From Clostridiaceae bacterium (GTDB taxonomy: Bacteria > Bacillota > Clostridia > Peptostreptococcales > Natronincolaceae): a DNA stretch of 64,000 nucleotides. Below the pieces are notes generated by a model. That model did no database searches and was not told the origin of the DNA. It saw only the letters and a list, made by a program, of their open reading frames with translations. The stretch lies in NCBI GenBank assembly GCA_018432235.1, contig JAHDLO010000011.1, positions 111,577 to 175,576 on the forward strand, read 5' to 3'. A program made the position numbers and the translations under genes. Shown here piece by piece: positions 1-9,216 of this stretch; position 1 is the first letter of the stretch, and each line of letters begins with the position of its first letter.

Positions 1-153
1 CCCTTAAAGTTTAGAGAAAATCAAAGTGTATTTGACCTGATTAAGGAAAAGGGAAAAGAAGTACTGCCGATAACAACAGTTAATGGCAAAGTGATAAAGA
101 CAGGAATATATCCAACCCTGGAGGAAATGGAAAAGGAATTAGGAGCTGAATAA
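1..153 (+). CDS. arsD: ArsD, arsenic metallochaperone (C-terminal part only)
   Basis: The window opens inside this gene; about 50 codons remain, ending TAA at 151-153. The visible tail (residues reading GKEVLPITTVNGKVIKTG, then YPTLEEMEKELG) matches the C-terminal half of ArsD, a small thioredoxin-fold protein that hands As(III)/Sb(III) to the ArsA ATPase. The metal-binding cysteines of ArsD lie partly upstream and cannot be checked. The gene ends one base before the ATG of the first arsA gene, so the two are surely co-transcribed. Family assignment rests on a short fragment plus the arsA neighbours. Confidence 0.75.
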   Translation, partial: PLKFRENQSVFDLIKEKGKEVLPITTVNGKVIKTGIYPTLEEMEKELGAE

Positions 154-154
154 T

Positions 155-1039
155 ATGGAGACAAAATTCATACTGTTTTCCGGCAAGGGGGGCGTAGGAA
201 AGACCTCTATGGCCTCATCTACAGCAGTTTATTATGCTGGAATCGGGAAAAAGACCTTGATAGTAACCACTGATCCGGCTGCAAATTTGTCGGACGTCTT
301 CGAACAAGAAATTGGTCATAAGATAACTGAAATAGCGGGTATAGAAAATCTTTATGCAATGGAAATAGACCCGGAGGCTGCTACGACAGAATATAAGGAG
401 AGGTCCCTGGCACCCATGAGAGAGCTTTTTGACGAGGATTTGATAAAGGTTGCAGAGGAGCAGCTAAGTGGACCCTGCACTGAAGAAATGGCGGCCTTCG
501 ATAAATTTATTGATTTTATGGATAGCACAGAATATGAGATCGTCATATTTGATACTGCGCCTACAGGACACACGATAAGATTATTGGAGCTTCCGGTGGA
601 CTGGAGCAAGCATATAGAAGAAAGCGCAAAGGGCAGCGGGCAAACCTGCATGGGTCCGGTGGCATTGATACAGGATAGTAAAAAGAAATATGATGATGCC
701 ATAGCAAAGCTCAGGGATAGTAGTATGACGGATTTTATATTTGTAATGCAGCCGGAGGAGACCTCATTAGCTGAAACCGTAAGGTCTTCGCAGGATTTAG
801 AGGCATTAGGCATTAAAACTGCTAAAATAATAATCAATGGCTTAATTCCTGAGGAAGAGGCTGTAATTTCATTCTTTAAAAAGAAGTATGATAAGCAACA
901 GACTACTGTCGAGAAGACTAAAGCGGTGTTTGATAGTATAGCGATACAGACAATGACGCTTTTTGACACGGAGCTAAAAGGGGTTCAAATGTTTAAGAAA
1001 AGCGGCGATATATTGCTTCGAGGAAGTGAAAAAAAATGA
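155..1039 (+). CDS. arsA: ArsA-type arsenite-activated ATPase, first half-size copy
   Basis: A 294-residue soluble ATPase of the ArsA/GET3 family that energises the ArsB/Acr3 arsenite pump. The deviant P-loop (GKGGVGKT) is at residues 10-17, the switch I-like TTDPAANLSDVF at about 39-50, and the signature DTAPTGHT at 133-140. Cys108 (GPCTEEMA) and Cys165 (QTCMGP) sit where, from memory, the A1 half of E. coli ArsA has its metalloid-binding cysteines 113 and 172. The protein is about half the length of E. coli ArsA (roughly 583 residues); the second half is encoded by the next gene, whose ATG overlaps this stop (ATGA). Confidence 0.93.
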   Translation: METKFILFSGKGGVGKTSMASSTAVYYAGIGKKTLIVTTDPAANLSDVFEQEIGHKITEIAGIENLYAMEIDPEAATTEYKERSLAPMRELFDEDLIKVAEEQLSGPCTEEMAAFDKFIDFMDSTEYEIVIFDTAPTGHTIRLLELPVDWSKHIEESAKGSGQTCMGPVALIQDSKKKYDDAIAKLRDSSMTDFIFVMQPEETSLAETVRSSQDLEALGIKTAKIIINGLIPEEEAVISFFKKKYDKQQTTVEKTKAVFDSIAIQTMTLFDTELKGVQMFKKSGDILLRGSEKK

Positions 1040-1929
1040 ACAGATTAGATACAATTATCTATCCTTTAAAGGGAGAAAGAAAGAACATATTCTTCTCAGG
1101 CAAGGGTGGCGTGGGTAAAACCTCAATGGCCTGCATAACAGCAGTTCAAACAGCAAAAAATGGCTTTAAAACCTTGCTTTTAACAACTGATCCCGCTGCC
1201 CATATAGGCAATGTATTGGATAGGCCGGTGACCGATAATATTACGCCAATTGAAGGCATTGAAAATCTGTATGCTGTTAAAATAGATCAAAAGAAGGCAA
1301 CTGAGGAATATAAGGCAGGCTTATTAAAGGAAGCCGAGGGGAAATTTGATGCCAATACCATCATGGCAATGAAGGAGGAACTGGATTCACCCTGCACAGA
1401 AGAAATGGCCTCCTTTCAAAAATTTGTCGATTTTGCCGGCAACGATGATTTTGAGATAATAGTGGTTGATACAGCACCTACAGGCCATACCCTAAGACTT
1501 TTGGAGCTTCCTATGGATTGGAGCAAGCAAATTCAGCTTAAGTCAGGAGTAGCAACAGAGATTAGTGAAGGTGATAGGTTGCAAAAACAGAGATTTGATA
1601 AGGTCATTGAGATGATGAAGAATGAAAAGGAAACTACCTTCGCCTTTGTGATGTATCCTGAGCGGACGCCAATCGTTGAGGCCCACAGGGCTTCGGCAGA
1701 GCTTTTAACTCTGGGAATTAAAACACAATTGGTAGTAGCGAATTTAATAATACCCGAAGAACAGGCAGTAACATCCTTCTATCAAAAAAGGCGTAGTATG
1801 CAGCTAGGTTATATTGAAGAAATAAAAGAGACCTTTAAGGCTTCAGTACTTTTACAGGTTCCGATGCTGGAGGATGAGATTAAGGGCTTAGATATGTTGC
1901 TGGAAATTGGCAGTATTATTTTTAAGTAA
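1036..1929 (+). CDS. arsA: ArsA-type arsenite-activated ATPase, second half-size copy
   Basis: A 297-residue paralogue of the upstream ATPase, translationally coupled to it by a 4-bp overlap. The P-loop GKGGVGKT is at residues 22-29, TTDPAAH at 50-56, and DTAPTGHT is present. Only one of the two cysteines is conserved (Cys120 in DSPCTEEMA), the pattern expected for the A2 half of a classical ArsA, where a single cysteine (422 in E. coli, from memory) contributes to the metalloid site. The pair therefore looks like an unfused A1+A2 ArsA that assembles as a heterodimer. The following pump gene is only a remnant, so the ATPases may now lack their channel or work with an Acr3 elsewhere. Confidence 0.92.
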   Translation: MNRLDTIIYPLKGERKNIFFSGKGGVGKTSMACITAVQTAKNGFKTLLLTTDPAAHIGNVLDRPVTDNITPIEGIENLYAVKIDQKKATEEYKAGLLKEAEGKFDANTIMAMKEELDSPCTEEMASFQKFVDFAGNDDFEIIVVDTAPTGHTLRLLELPMDWSKQIQLKSGVATEISEGDRLQKQRFDKVIEMMKNEKETTFAFVMYPERTPIVEAHRASAELLTLGIKTQLVVANLIIPEEQAVTSFYQKRRSMQLGYIEEIKETFKASVLLQVPMLEDEIKGLDMLLEIGSIIFK

Positions 1930-1944
1930 GGAGAATAATTCAAT

Positions 1945-2082
1945 ATAAAAGCTGCTTTAGACTCAGTTGCAACCCTGTCAACGGTGGTGGGAGTATTGGT
2001 TGAGGTATCGGTTATGTTGGCTCTTGTAAAAATAGCGAATAAAACCAGACACTGGTTCCCGGAGGTAAGTAGGGAAAGCTAA
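1945..2082 (+). pseudogene. Remnant of acr3 (arsenite efflux permease), last 45 codons
   Basis: Directly after arsA, behind a still recognisable AAGGAG, an open frame without a start codon reads [20 protein letters not shown] followed by [11 protein letters not shown] and ends TAA at 2080-2082. This matches the last transmembrane helix and tail of Acr3-family arsenite permeases (typically about 350 residues), including the conserved VVGxLVEVxVML stretch with Pro changed to Ser. Everything upstream in the gene is missing, as if an internal deletion joined the arsA end to the acr3 end. The frame has no stops, so the deletion could be recent. Assignment is by motif memory, not by search. Confidence 0.7.
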
Positions 2083-2092
2083 ATATTAATAT

Positions 2093-2131
2093 AAAAACAG
2101 GCAAATAAGACAGCTTATTTGCCTGTTTTTT
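2093..2131 (+). terminator. Terminator of the ars operon
   Basis: A 17-bp perfect stem (AAAAACAGGCAAATAAG with its complement) with a 4-nt loop, running into six T residues. It ends the ars operon just after the acr3 remnant. Confidence 0.9.
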
Positions 2132-2289
2132 ATGGAATTATAACGACTTAACCTAAAATTAACAAAGCTTTAATTGGCCTATAAACATATCAGTGTATGT
2201 TTTTTACTATGGAGGAAAAGTATGCTTATACGCATATAGCATTTATTATCATTATGCATACATAATATGTTCTTATTGGGGGAAAAACG

Positions 2290-4557
2290 ATGATGTTAAA
2301 TTTAAGCTTGAAGGGTAAAAAAACTAAGCCGCCTAAGGCTAAAGCCAACAGAAATAAACGAAAAATGTGGAAAAACGATTTTATTAATAAATATCTAACA
2401 AGGTTCCTTAAAAGGCCGATAGGAACGACAGCATTAAAGACAGAGCAAAAGACAAAGCCAAAGATTGGACGAAGCTTTATCCTAGATAATTTAAAGATGC
2501 ATAACAAGCTGTTGCTTTTGGTACTTATTGTAGGACTAGTGCCAATCATTATTTTAAGTGGAATAAGTATAAATAACGCCAGCAAAGAAATTCAGAGAGA
2601 GATAATTAAAGGCAATCAGGTATTTACCACCCTAACACTCGATAGGATAAATGAATATTTCTTTAATAGGGAGGGTGATGGCAGCATATTGGCTGGATCA
2701 AAGACTGTAACTGAGGGAATTGAAAGGCTAAATAGCTTTGACTTCAGCGAAATACCAAGAGAGGCCATATTGGAGGAGTTTACAGTATATCTAAGCGATC
2801 CAATTGAAAAATACAAGTATACAGATATATTCCTCACTAATGTCTATGGAGAAGTGGTTTTTAGCAATAAGTATGATAGAAATGATATAGCCCCTTTAGT
2901 ATTTTCAGGGGATTTTGTAGGTAAAGCCCTCGGTGGTCAGCAAAATTGGTCAGACATTTTTTGGAATAGCTTTATAAAGGACAACCTTATGGTATTATCC
3001 ACGCCAATTTACTCTCCGACTGCTCAAAGTCCTATTGGCACATTAAATATTGTGCTAAATCAGGAGAGAGTCAATGAAATCGTCCAAAACGGCATTGATG
3101 AGCTGGCGAAAACCGCCGATGCATATTTAATCAACAGTGAAGGGTTGTTTCTAACAAATACAATGAAGGGCCAATATACCGAAGGTGCAGTCTTAAAGGA
3201 AACCTTGGCAACTGAAGCGACTAGCCTTCTAAAGGAGCCTATTGCTAAAGGAAGCTTAGACTATAATGAAACCAGAAATTATACAGGCCACAGCGGCAAT
3301 CAGGTAATTGGCACACTTTCGGTAGCAAAGATAGGGAATAGCTATACCGGACTTATCATAGAGGTGGAGGCGTCAGAGGCCTATGGTGGCATAGAAGCCC
3401 TCCGACAAACGTTGCTGATTATTGCAGCTATAATCATACTGATATCTGCGTTAATTGCAGTAAAGCTTTCACAAACAATTACAAAGCCATTAAGGGAGAT
3501 ATTAGCTATTATAGGTGAAATAGCAGAATATAATCTTGGGACACCAATAGAACCTGAGACCATATCAAGAAAGGACGAAATAGGCGACTTGAAGAGGGCG
3601 ATATTTAAGATTAAGAATAATCTTAGAAGTATTATTACAGAGGTGGAGCAAACCGCTGGAGAGGTGGCTGCATCGGCAGAGGAGCTGAAGCTTAACTCTC
3701 AGCAGGCATCCTATGCAGCTGAAGAGGTTGCACTGAGAATTAGTGAAATCGCTCAGGGGTCTTCGGAGCAGGCAAATAACGCAGAGGAGAGCAGCCTCAA
3801 AACCAAGGAGCTGAATCTTACGATCATTGATAACCTTCAAAGCATTGAAGATATAACCGTATCCACATGTGAGGCCGCAAATCTGGCAGTTTCAGGTCTG
3901 GAGGTGGTGGAGGTCCTCACCAATATAACAGAAAAAACCAGTAATACCAACAGACGGGTTCAGTCCAGTATTCAAAAGTCATATGAGAATTCAATAGAAA
4001 TAGAAAAGGCCAGCCGATTGATCATGGAAATCGCCGATAAAACAAATCTGCTGGCATTAAATGCAGCCATTGAGGCTGCCAGGGCAGGAGAACAGGGGAG
4101 AGGCTTTTCAGTAGTTGCTGAGGAGGTAAGGAAGCTGGCTGAGCAATCTAAGGAGACCTCGAGGGAGATAAACGAAATCGTAGGCAATCTATATAATGAC
4201 TCAATCATGGTGGTGAAGATCGTCGATGAGCTTTTAAAAACTGCTGAAAATCAAGCAGAAAGTGTTTCCTTAACAAGGGCAAAATACATGGAGATTGCTG
4301 AGGCCATAAGAACAGCTGAAGAAAAGGCAGGAGCTTTAAATGAATGCAGTATAAATATTGACAAATTGAGACTTGAGGTTGAGGAGCGGATTCATAGGCT
4401 GGCGGAGGTATCAGAAGAGAACTCGGAAAAAACCGAGGAGGTTTCGGCGACGATTCAAGAGCAAACAGCTTCCATGGAGGAGATTTCAAGCTCCAGTGAG
4501 GGGCTGGATGCTATGGCACAGAAGCTTCAGACTTTGGTGGCTAGCTTTAAGCTATAG
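2290..4557 (+). CDS. Methyl-accepting chemotaxis protein
   Basis: A 755-residue transmembrane chemoreceptor. A long, very basic cytoplasmic N-terminus (about 70 residues rich in Lys/Arg) precedes TM1 at about 74-95. An extracytoplasmic sensor of about 280 residues follows (Cache-like by layout), then TM2 near 375-395, a HAMP domain (TKPLREIL onward) and the methyl-accepting coiled coil. The conserved hairpin tip, including [20 protein letters not shown], is near 582-601. The start is the first of two ATGs behind GGGGGAAAAACG. It stands alone between terminators; no chemotaxis genes are adjacent and its ligand cannot be inferred. The basic N-terminal extension is longer than in most receptors. 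Confidence 0.93.
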   Translation: MMLNLSLKGKKTKPPKAKANRNKRKMWKNDFINKYLTRFLKRPIGTTALKTEQKTKPKIGRSFILDNLKMHNKLLLLVLIVGLVPIIILSGISINNASKEIQREIIKGNQVFTTLTLDRINEYFFNREGDGSILAGSKTVTEGIERLNSFDFSEIPREAILEEFTVYLSDPIEKYKYTDIFLTNVYGEVVFSNKYDRNDIAPLVFSGDFVGKALGGQQNWSDIFWNSFIKDNLMVLSTPIYSPTAQSPIGTLNIVLNQERVNEIVQNGIDELAKTADAYLINSEGLFLTNTMKGQYTEGAVLKETLATEATSLLKEPIAKGSLDYNETRNYTGHSGNQVIGTLSVAKIGNSYTGLIIEVEASEAYGGIEALRQTLLIIAAIIILISALIAVKLSQTITKPLREILAIIGEIAEYNLGTPIEPETISRKDEIGDLKRAIFKIKNNLRSIITEVEQTAGEVAASAEELKLNSQQASYAAEEVALRISEIAQGSSEQANNAEESSLKTKELNLTIIDNLQSIEDITVSTCEAANLAVSGLEVVEVLTNITEKTSNTNRRVQSSIQKSYENSIEIEKASRLIMEIADKTNLLALNAAIEAARAGEQGRGFSVVAEEVRKLAEQSKETSREINEIVGNLYNDSIMVVKIVDELLKTAENQAESVSLTRAKYMEIAEAIRTAEEKAGALNECSINIDKLRLEVEERIHRLAEVSEENSEKTEEVSATIQEQTASMEEISSSSEGLDAMAQKLQTLVASFKL

Positions 4558-4569
4558 CATCTTAGCATT

Positions 4570-4607
4570 TAACATTCACTTAACATAAGGCTAACATTCG
4601 TATAACA
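4570..4607 (+). promoter_or_regulatory. PhoP box: four TAACA repeats at 11-bp spacing
   Basis: TAACA occurs at 4570, 4581, 4592 and 4603, an exact 11-bp period, each but the last two preceded by T (TTAACA-like). This is the arrangement of Firmicutes PhoP-binding sites. A candidate -10 (TAGAAT, 4628-4633) lies 20 bp downstream and pstS begins at 4682, so the array is placed to activate pst under phosphate starvation. Confidence 0.85.
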
Positions 4608-4681
4608 CGTTACGTCAAACAATCTTGTAGAATAATAACTGTAGGACATATGAAAAAAATACCGATAGGGGGATTTAAGTA

Positions 4682-5686
4682 ATGTTAAAAAGGTTTTTAT
4701 TATTGTTGTTAATCGCAAGTCTAATGATATCAGCGGTGGCATGTGGCAGTAACACAAATGCACCTGTAGACGGAGAAAAGGATAAAGAGGTTGAAGAGGT
4801 TGTTGAAGCTCTTGAGGGAGCAGTTATCGTTGATGGTTCAGGTACAGTATATCCTTTAATGGCTCACATCGCTGAGGAATACATGACAAGTGTTCAGCCA
4901 AAGGTAAGCGTTCAAGTAGGTAGAGCAGGTTCAAGTGCAGGTATTAAGAAGTTTATTCCAGGCGAATTGGATTTTGCTGACGCTTCAAGACCATTAAAAA
5001 CCGAAGAAAAAGAACAATTACAAGAAAAGGGATTAAAGCTAGGTGAAGAGGTACTGGAGTTTAAATTAGCATTAGATGGTTTGACTATGGTTATTAACAA
5101 GGAAAATACATGGGCAACAGAAATGACAAAGGAAGAAATCATCAACATGTATATTTCTGGTGCTATAAAGGCTGATGATAAGGTGCTTTGGTCAGATATT
5201 AGACCTGAGTGGCCAAAAGAGGAAATTAAATTCTTTGGACCAAACGAAAACCACGGAACCTATGAATTCTTCTGGGAAGTTATATTAGGCAAAAAGGACT
5301 TAGTTAAAACCGTAAATCTTCAACAAGAGTATTCAACACTGGTTGATTTAGTATCTAAAGACAAAAATGCAATTGCCTTCTTTGGTTTCGGATACTATAC
5401 AACTAATACTGATAAATTGACAGCTGTAAAGATTGACTTTGGTAACGGACCGGTAGCACCTACCTTAGAAACAATCGGTGAAACTCTACCATATGCAGGC
5501 TTTACAAGACCGGTATTCACATATTTAAATGCTGTATATGCTAAAGAAAAGCCACAGGTGCTGGATTATGCAAAATATGTAGTTTCACCTGAAGGTGCTG
5601 CAAGACTGGCAGGTGCCAATGGCTTCGCTCCACTGCCTGCTGCACAATATGCTGAATATGCAAAGCAATTAGATGCATTAAAATAG
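4682..5686 (+). CDS. pstS: PstS, phosphate-binding lipoprotein of the Pst ABC transporter
   Basis: A 334-residue substrate-binding protein. It has a lipoprotein signal peptide with lipobox SAVAC and lipidation Cys21, followed by an acidic linker. The mature part shows the PstS pattern: VDGSGTVYPLM (phosphate loop), VGRAGSSAGIKKF, FADASRPL and a FFGPNENHGTYEFF segment. It captures phosphate outside the membrane and passes it to PstCA. GGGGGATTTAAGTA precedes the ATG. It is the first gene of pstSCAB-phoU, downstream of a four-repeat PhoP box. A hairpin separates it from pstC, which probably allows more PstS than permease. Confidence 0.95.
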   Translation: MLKRFLLLLLIASLMISAVACGSNTNAPVDGEKDKEVEEVVEALEGAVIVDGSGTVYPLMAHIAEEYMTSVQPKVSVQVGRAGSSAGIKKFIPGELDFADASRPLKTEEKEQLQEKGLKLGEEVLEFKLALDGLTMVINKENTWATEMTKEEIINMYISGAIKADDKVLWSDIRPEWPKEEIKFFGPNENHGTYEFFWEVILGKKDLVKTVNLQQEYSTLVDLVSKDKNAIAFFGFGYYTTNTDKLTAVKIDFGNGPVAPTLETIGETLPYAGFTRPVFTYLNAVYAKEKPQVLDYAKYVVSPEGAARLAGANGFAPLPAAQYAEYAKQLDALK

Positions 5687-5708
5687 TGATAATACAATAG
5701 ATTGCAGG

Positions 5709-5745
5709 GACCTTAAGATGAGATTTTGTTTCTCATCTTAAGGTC
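5709..5745 (+). terminator. Stem-loop between pstS and pstC (attenuator or mRNA stabiliser)
   Basis: A perfect 15-bp inverted repeat (GACCTTAAGATGAGA and its complement) with a 7-nt loop. Only a weak T run follows (CGTTTATC), so it is more likely a partial terminator or 3'-end protecting structure that lifts pstS over pstC than a full stop. Confidence 0.7.
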
Positions 5746-5807
5746 GTTTATCAGATGACTTATGCAGATGAAACGAATCGGTATTTTTCTAGAAAGGGAA
5801 GGATTAT

Positions 5808-6734
5808 ATGGACAAATCTATGAACGTCAGAGAAGTGATTAAAGATAATTTCAATAATAAAAGGCATAGAGGCTTAGAGAAATTTATACCTAAGATTTTT
5901 CTTCTCGCCGCTTCATTATCTGTAGTTACTACGGTTGGTATTGTATGCACCTTATTGTTTGATGCCTTCAAATTTTTCAGCAGAGTCCCTCTCAGGGAGA
6001 TTTTCAGTACAAAGCTGGCGCCGCTTAGTGCTAATCCCTCCTTCGGTATTTTGCCTTTAATCAATGCAACCATGATTACCTCATTAATTGCAATGTGTGT
6101 GGCTATTCCGATAGGCTTGACAGCTGCTTTATATCTCAGTGAATTTGCATCAGATGGCTTACGGAGAATTCTAAAGCCGATAATGGAGCTGCTGGCCGGA
6201 ATTCCAACGATTGTTTACGGTTTTTTTGCTTATTCCTTTGTGACACCTATTTTAATGAAGCTAATACCAGGATTGGAGGCGAAAAATGCCCTTAGTCCCG
6301 GCATAGTTATGGGAATTATGATTATACCTATGGTGGCATCCCTTTCGGAGGATGCAATGAATTCTGTGCCGAATGCCATGCGGGAGGGAGCCTTTGCTCT
6401 TGGTTCCACCAAGCTGGAGGTGGCCTTTAAAGTAGTTATTCCTGCAGCCTTTTCCGGAATTATGGCCTCCTTTGTACTGGGAATTTCCAGAGCGGTTGGA
6501 GAAACCATGATAGTGGCAATAGCCAGTGGCAGTTCAAAGATCTTCACCTTTGATATCACTCGGTCAATGCAAACCATGACGGCATATATTGTTGAATTCA
6601 CCAGTGGAGATGCTGGCAGTGGGACCTTGGGCTACTATAGCCTATATGCAGTTGGACTTATACTTTTTGTTTTTACATTGCTTATGAATCTACTTGCACA
6701 ATATATCACACGGAAATATAGGGAGGAGTACTAA
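5808..6734 (+). CDS. pstC: PstC, phosphate ABC transporter permease
   Basis: A 308-residue inner-membrane permease with about six hydrophobic segments. It has the binding-protein-dependent transport signature with the EAA loop (REGAFALGSTKLEV, near residues 190-203) and a GISRAVGETMIVAIASG segment typical of PstC. It pairs with PstA to form the phosphate channel energised by PstB. AGGGAAGGATTAT precedes the ATG. pstA follows after 3 bp. The length is normal for the family. Confidence 0.95.
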   Translation: MDKSMNVREVIKDNFNNKRHRGLEKFIPKIFLLAASLSVVTTVGIVCTLLFDAFKFFSRVPLREIFSTKLAPLSANPSFGILPLINATMITSLIAMCVAIPIGLTAALYLSEFASDGLRRILKPIMELLAGIPTIVYGFFAYSFVTPILMKLIPGLEAKNALSPGIVMGIMIIPMVASLSEDAMNSVPNAMREGAFALGSTKLEVAFKVVIPAAFSGIMASFVLGISRAVGETMIVAIASGSSKIFTFDITRSMQTMTAYIVEFTSGDAGSGTLGYYSLYAVGLILFVFTLLMNLLAQYITRKYREEY

Positions 6735-6737
6735 AAA

Positions 6738-7655
6738 ATGAGCTATGATGTCATGCAGCAAAACAAAGATAAGCATTTTTTAAATACTGAAGCCCTTAAA
6801 CGAAGAATGAAGCTCCGTATTATTCTGGATAAGGTAGCAAAGGGAATTTTTATATTATCCACCCTATTTTCTCTGCTGATATTAGGTGTATTGATATATA
6901 GAGTTTGGAATCAGAGCGTAGGATGGCTCAATCTACGCTTCTTAAAGAGCAATTTATCGATTTTTCCTGAAAAAGCTGGTATACATGGCCCAATACTAGG
7001 AACACTTTGGCTAATGGCAATAGTAGCTCCGGTAACTGTAATTTTGGGGGTAGCGACTGCAATATATCTTGAGGAATATGCAACAAAGGGAAAATTTCAG
7101 AGCTTTATTAAAACAAATATATCAAATCTTGCCGGTGTACCCTCAGTTATTTTTGGTTTGCTGGGCTTGACTGTTTTTGGCAGACTATTGAAGCTGGGCT
7201 CAAGTATTTTAGCAGGAGGTCTGACAATGTCACTGCTGGTGCTGCCGATAGTTATTGTTGCCAGCCAAGAGGCATTAAAGGCGGTACCGGGATTTTTAAA
7301 GGATGCTTCCTATGCATTGGGAGCAACAAAATGGACGACGATTAAAACTGTGATATTACCAACTGCTCTACCGGGGATTATGACAGGCTCAATACTGGCA
7401 TTATCAAGAGCGATAGGTGAAACTGCACCATTGGTTGTATTAGGCATACCCACACTTATTCTAAGGATACCCGACGGTATTATGAGTGACTTCACCGCAT
7501 TACCGATACAGATATATTATTGGACATTAGATGCAGTATTGCGGCCTGAGTATGCAAACCTTGCAGCTGCCACCATAATTGTATTGCTGTTTATGCTGTT
7601 TATTATGAATTCTATCGCTATATTGATTAGAAATAAATATCAAAAAAGATATTAA
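6738..7655 (+). CDS. pstA: PstA, phosphate ABC transporter permease
   Basis: A 305-residue permease, partner of PstC. Hydrophobic helices begin near residue 35. The EAA loop reads [14 protein letters not shown], and [16 protein letters not shown] matches the PstA family. GGAGTACTAAAAA precedes the ATG, 3 bp after pstC. Its stop lies next to the start of pstB, consistent with tight coupling. Confidence 0.95.
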   Translation: MSYDVMQQNKDKHFLNTEALKRRMKLRIILDKVAKGIFILSTLFSLLILGVLIYRVWNQSVGWLNLRFLKSNLSIFPEKAGIHGPILGTLWLMAIVAPVTVILGVATAIYLEEYATKGKFQSFIKTNISNLAGVPSVIFGLLGLTVFGRLLKLGSSILAGGLTMSLLVLPIVIVASQEALKAVPGFLKDASYALGATKWTTIKTVILPTALPGIMTGSILALSRAIGETAPLVVLGIPTLILRIPDGIMSDFTALPIQIYYWTLDAVLRPEYANLAAATIIVLLFMLFIMNSIAILIRNKYQKRY

Positions 7656-7671
7656 AATGGGAGGACTTAAC

Positions 7672-8460
7672 TTGATTAGTCAAAACACAAATAAAGACGA
7701 AGCTAAGCGGATAATCTACAGCGTTAATAATCTGAATCTTTGGTATGGTAAGGATCAAGCATTGAAGAATCTAAACTTTACAATTGAGGAAAATGATGTA
7801 ACTGCAATTATCGGACCCTCCGGATGTGGAAAATCGACCTTTATAAAAACGCTTAACCGTATGATAGAAATTATACCGAATGTAAAAACCTCGGGAGAAA
7901 TAATATATAATGATAGAAATATTTTTGACAGCGCCTTTGGGGTAGAGGAGCTGAGAACAAGAGTAGGAATGGTATTTCAAAAGCCTAATCCCTTTCCTAA
8001 ATCTATATTTGAAAATGTTGTATATGGCCCTAAGATTCATGGTATCCGTAATAAGAAAAAGCTTATGGAGATAGCAGAGGTCAGCTTAAGAAACTCAGCT
8101 CTATGGGATGAGGTTAAGGATAGGCTTAATAGTAATGCCTATGGCCTTTCCGGCGGACAGCAGCAAAGGCTTTGTATTGCTCGAGCTTTGGCTATGGAGC
8201 CGGAGGTGTTGCTGATGGATGAACCGACATCAGCTCTTGACCCGATAGCAACAGCCAAAATTGAGGAGTTGATTATGGAACTGAAAAAAGATTATACTAT
8301 AGTTATAGTGACCCATTCAATGCAGCAGGCAGCAAGAATTTCAGATAAGACCGCCTTCTTCCTAATGGGGGAACTGATCGAGCTGGATAAAACAAAGACG
8401 ATATTTACTACTCCGAGAGATAAGCGTACAGAAGATTATATTACTGGAAGATTTGGATAA
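7672..8460 (+). CDS. pstB: PstB, phosphate ABC transporter ATP-binding protein
   Basis: A 262-residue ABC ATPase. Walker A GPSGCGKS is near residue 48, the Q-loop [10 protein letters not shown], the signature LSGGQQQR, Walker [13 protein letters not shown] and the switch His in VTHSMQQA are all present. [11 protein letters not shown] is typical of PstB. I chose TTG 7672 because GGGAGG (7659-7664) lies 7 bp before it; the in-frame ATG at 7657 overlaps that ribosome site and would add five residues. It powers PstCA and is followed by phoU after 14 bp. Confidence 0.95.
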   Translation: MISQNTNKDEAKRIIYSVNNLNLWYGKDQALKNLNFTIEENDVTAIIGPSGCGKSTFIKTLNRMIEIIPNVKTSGEIIYNDRNIFDSAFGVEELRTRVGMVFQKPNPFPKSIFENVVYGPKIHGIRNKKKLMEIAEVSLRNSALWDEVKDRLNSNAYGLSGGQQQRLCIARALAMEPEVLLMDEPTSALDPIATAKIEELIMELKKDYTIVIVTHSMQQAARISDKTAFFLMGELIELDKTKTIFTTPRDKRTEDYITGRFG

Positions 8461-8474
8461 TAGGAGGATAGGCC

Positions 8475-9125
8475 ATGAGAAATCAATTTATAGCACAACT
8501 GGATGAACTGAATATTAAGCTTTTAAAAATGGGGGCGATGGTTCAGGAAATAATTGAGGCTGCCACCAGGGCATTAACAGCACAGGACATAGGGCTGGCA
8601 AAACAGGTCTATATTATGGATGACAAAATAGATGAACTGGAGCTGGAAATAGAAACAGAGTGCATGAAGCTCATAGCCCTCCAACAGCCTATGGCTAAGG
8701 ATTTAAGGGTGATAGGCTCTATACTAAAGATAATTACCGATTTAGAGCGAATGGGAGATCATGCGGTCAATATTGCTAAGGTGACGCTGGAGATAGGGGA
8801 TGAGCCCTTTATAAAGCCCCTAATTGATATTCCCAGAATGGCAAAGCTGACTCAGGATATGGTAAATAAAAGCTTGGATGCCTTTGTTAAATCAGACATA
8901 GCGCTGGCAATGGAAGTTGCAAAGGATGACGATGAGGTGGATTTGATTTATGAAAAGATTTACACCGAGCTAATTAATAAAATGATTGACAATCGACAGC
9001 TTGTTAAGCAAGCGACTAACCTGATATTTATAGGAAGATTTCTGGAGAGAATCGCTGACCATGCCACAAACATAGGCGAAAGAGTCATTTATATGGTGAC
9101 TGGAGAGCTTCAGCAGATCAATTAA
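8475..9125 (+). CDS. phoU: PhoU, phosphate signalling regulator
   Basis: A 216-residue, all-helical protein with two PhoU repeats. Each carries the metal-coordinating motif: DLERMGDHAVNIAK near 94-107 and RFLERIADHATNIGER near 189-204. PhoU couples Pst transporter activity to the PhoR/PhoP kinase system and prevents excess phosphate uptake. AGGAGGATAGGCC precedes the ATG. It is last in the pst operon and is followed by a strong terminator. No phoPR genes lie in the window. Confidence 0.95.
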   Translation: MRNQFIAQLDELNIKLLKMGAMVQEIIEAATRALTAQDIGLAKQVYIMDDKIDELELEIETECMKLIALQQPMAKDLRVIGSILKIITDLERMGDHAVNIAKVTLEIGDEPFIKPLIDIPRMAKLTQDMVNKSLDAFVKSDIALAMEVAKDDDEVDLIYEKIYTELINKMIDNRQLVKQATNLIFIGRFLERIADHATNIGERVIYMVTGELQQIN

Positions 9126-9132
9126 TAAGCAG

Positions 9133-9165
9133 GCCCGTGGGAGTTATACCACGGGCTGTTATTTT
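9133..9165 (+). terminator. Terminator after phoU
   Basis: GCCCGTGG pairs with CCACGGGC across an 8-nt loop, followed by TGTTATTTTT. It ends the pst operon. Confidence 0.85.
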
Positions 9166-9172
9166 TACATAA

Positions 9173-9203
9173 AAAAACCTTGGCACTTAAGTCCAAGGTT
9201 TTT
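9173..9203 (-). terminator. Terminator after the FMN-binding lipoprotein gene
   Basis: AAAAACCTTGG pairs with CCAAGGTTTTT over a 9-nt loop. The T run on the minus strand serves the gene ending at 9217; the symmetry may also stop leakage from phoU. Confidence 0.8.
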
Positions 9204-9216
9204 AGTATGTTTTTAA

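Noticed and set aside
352..969. Long minus-strand open frame opposite the first arsA gene
   Set aside because: It lies wholly within the arsA gene on the other strand, has no ribosome site and shows no family pattern; a shadow of biased codon use.
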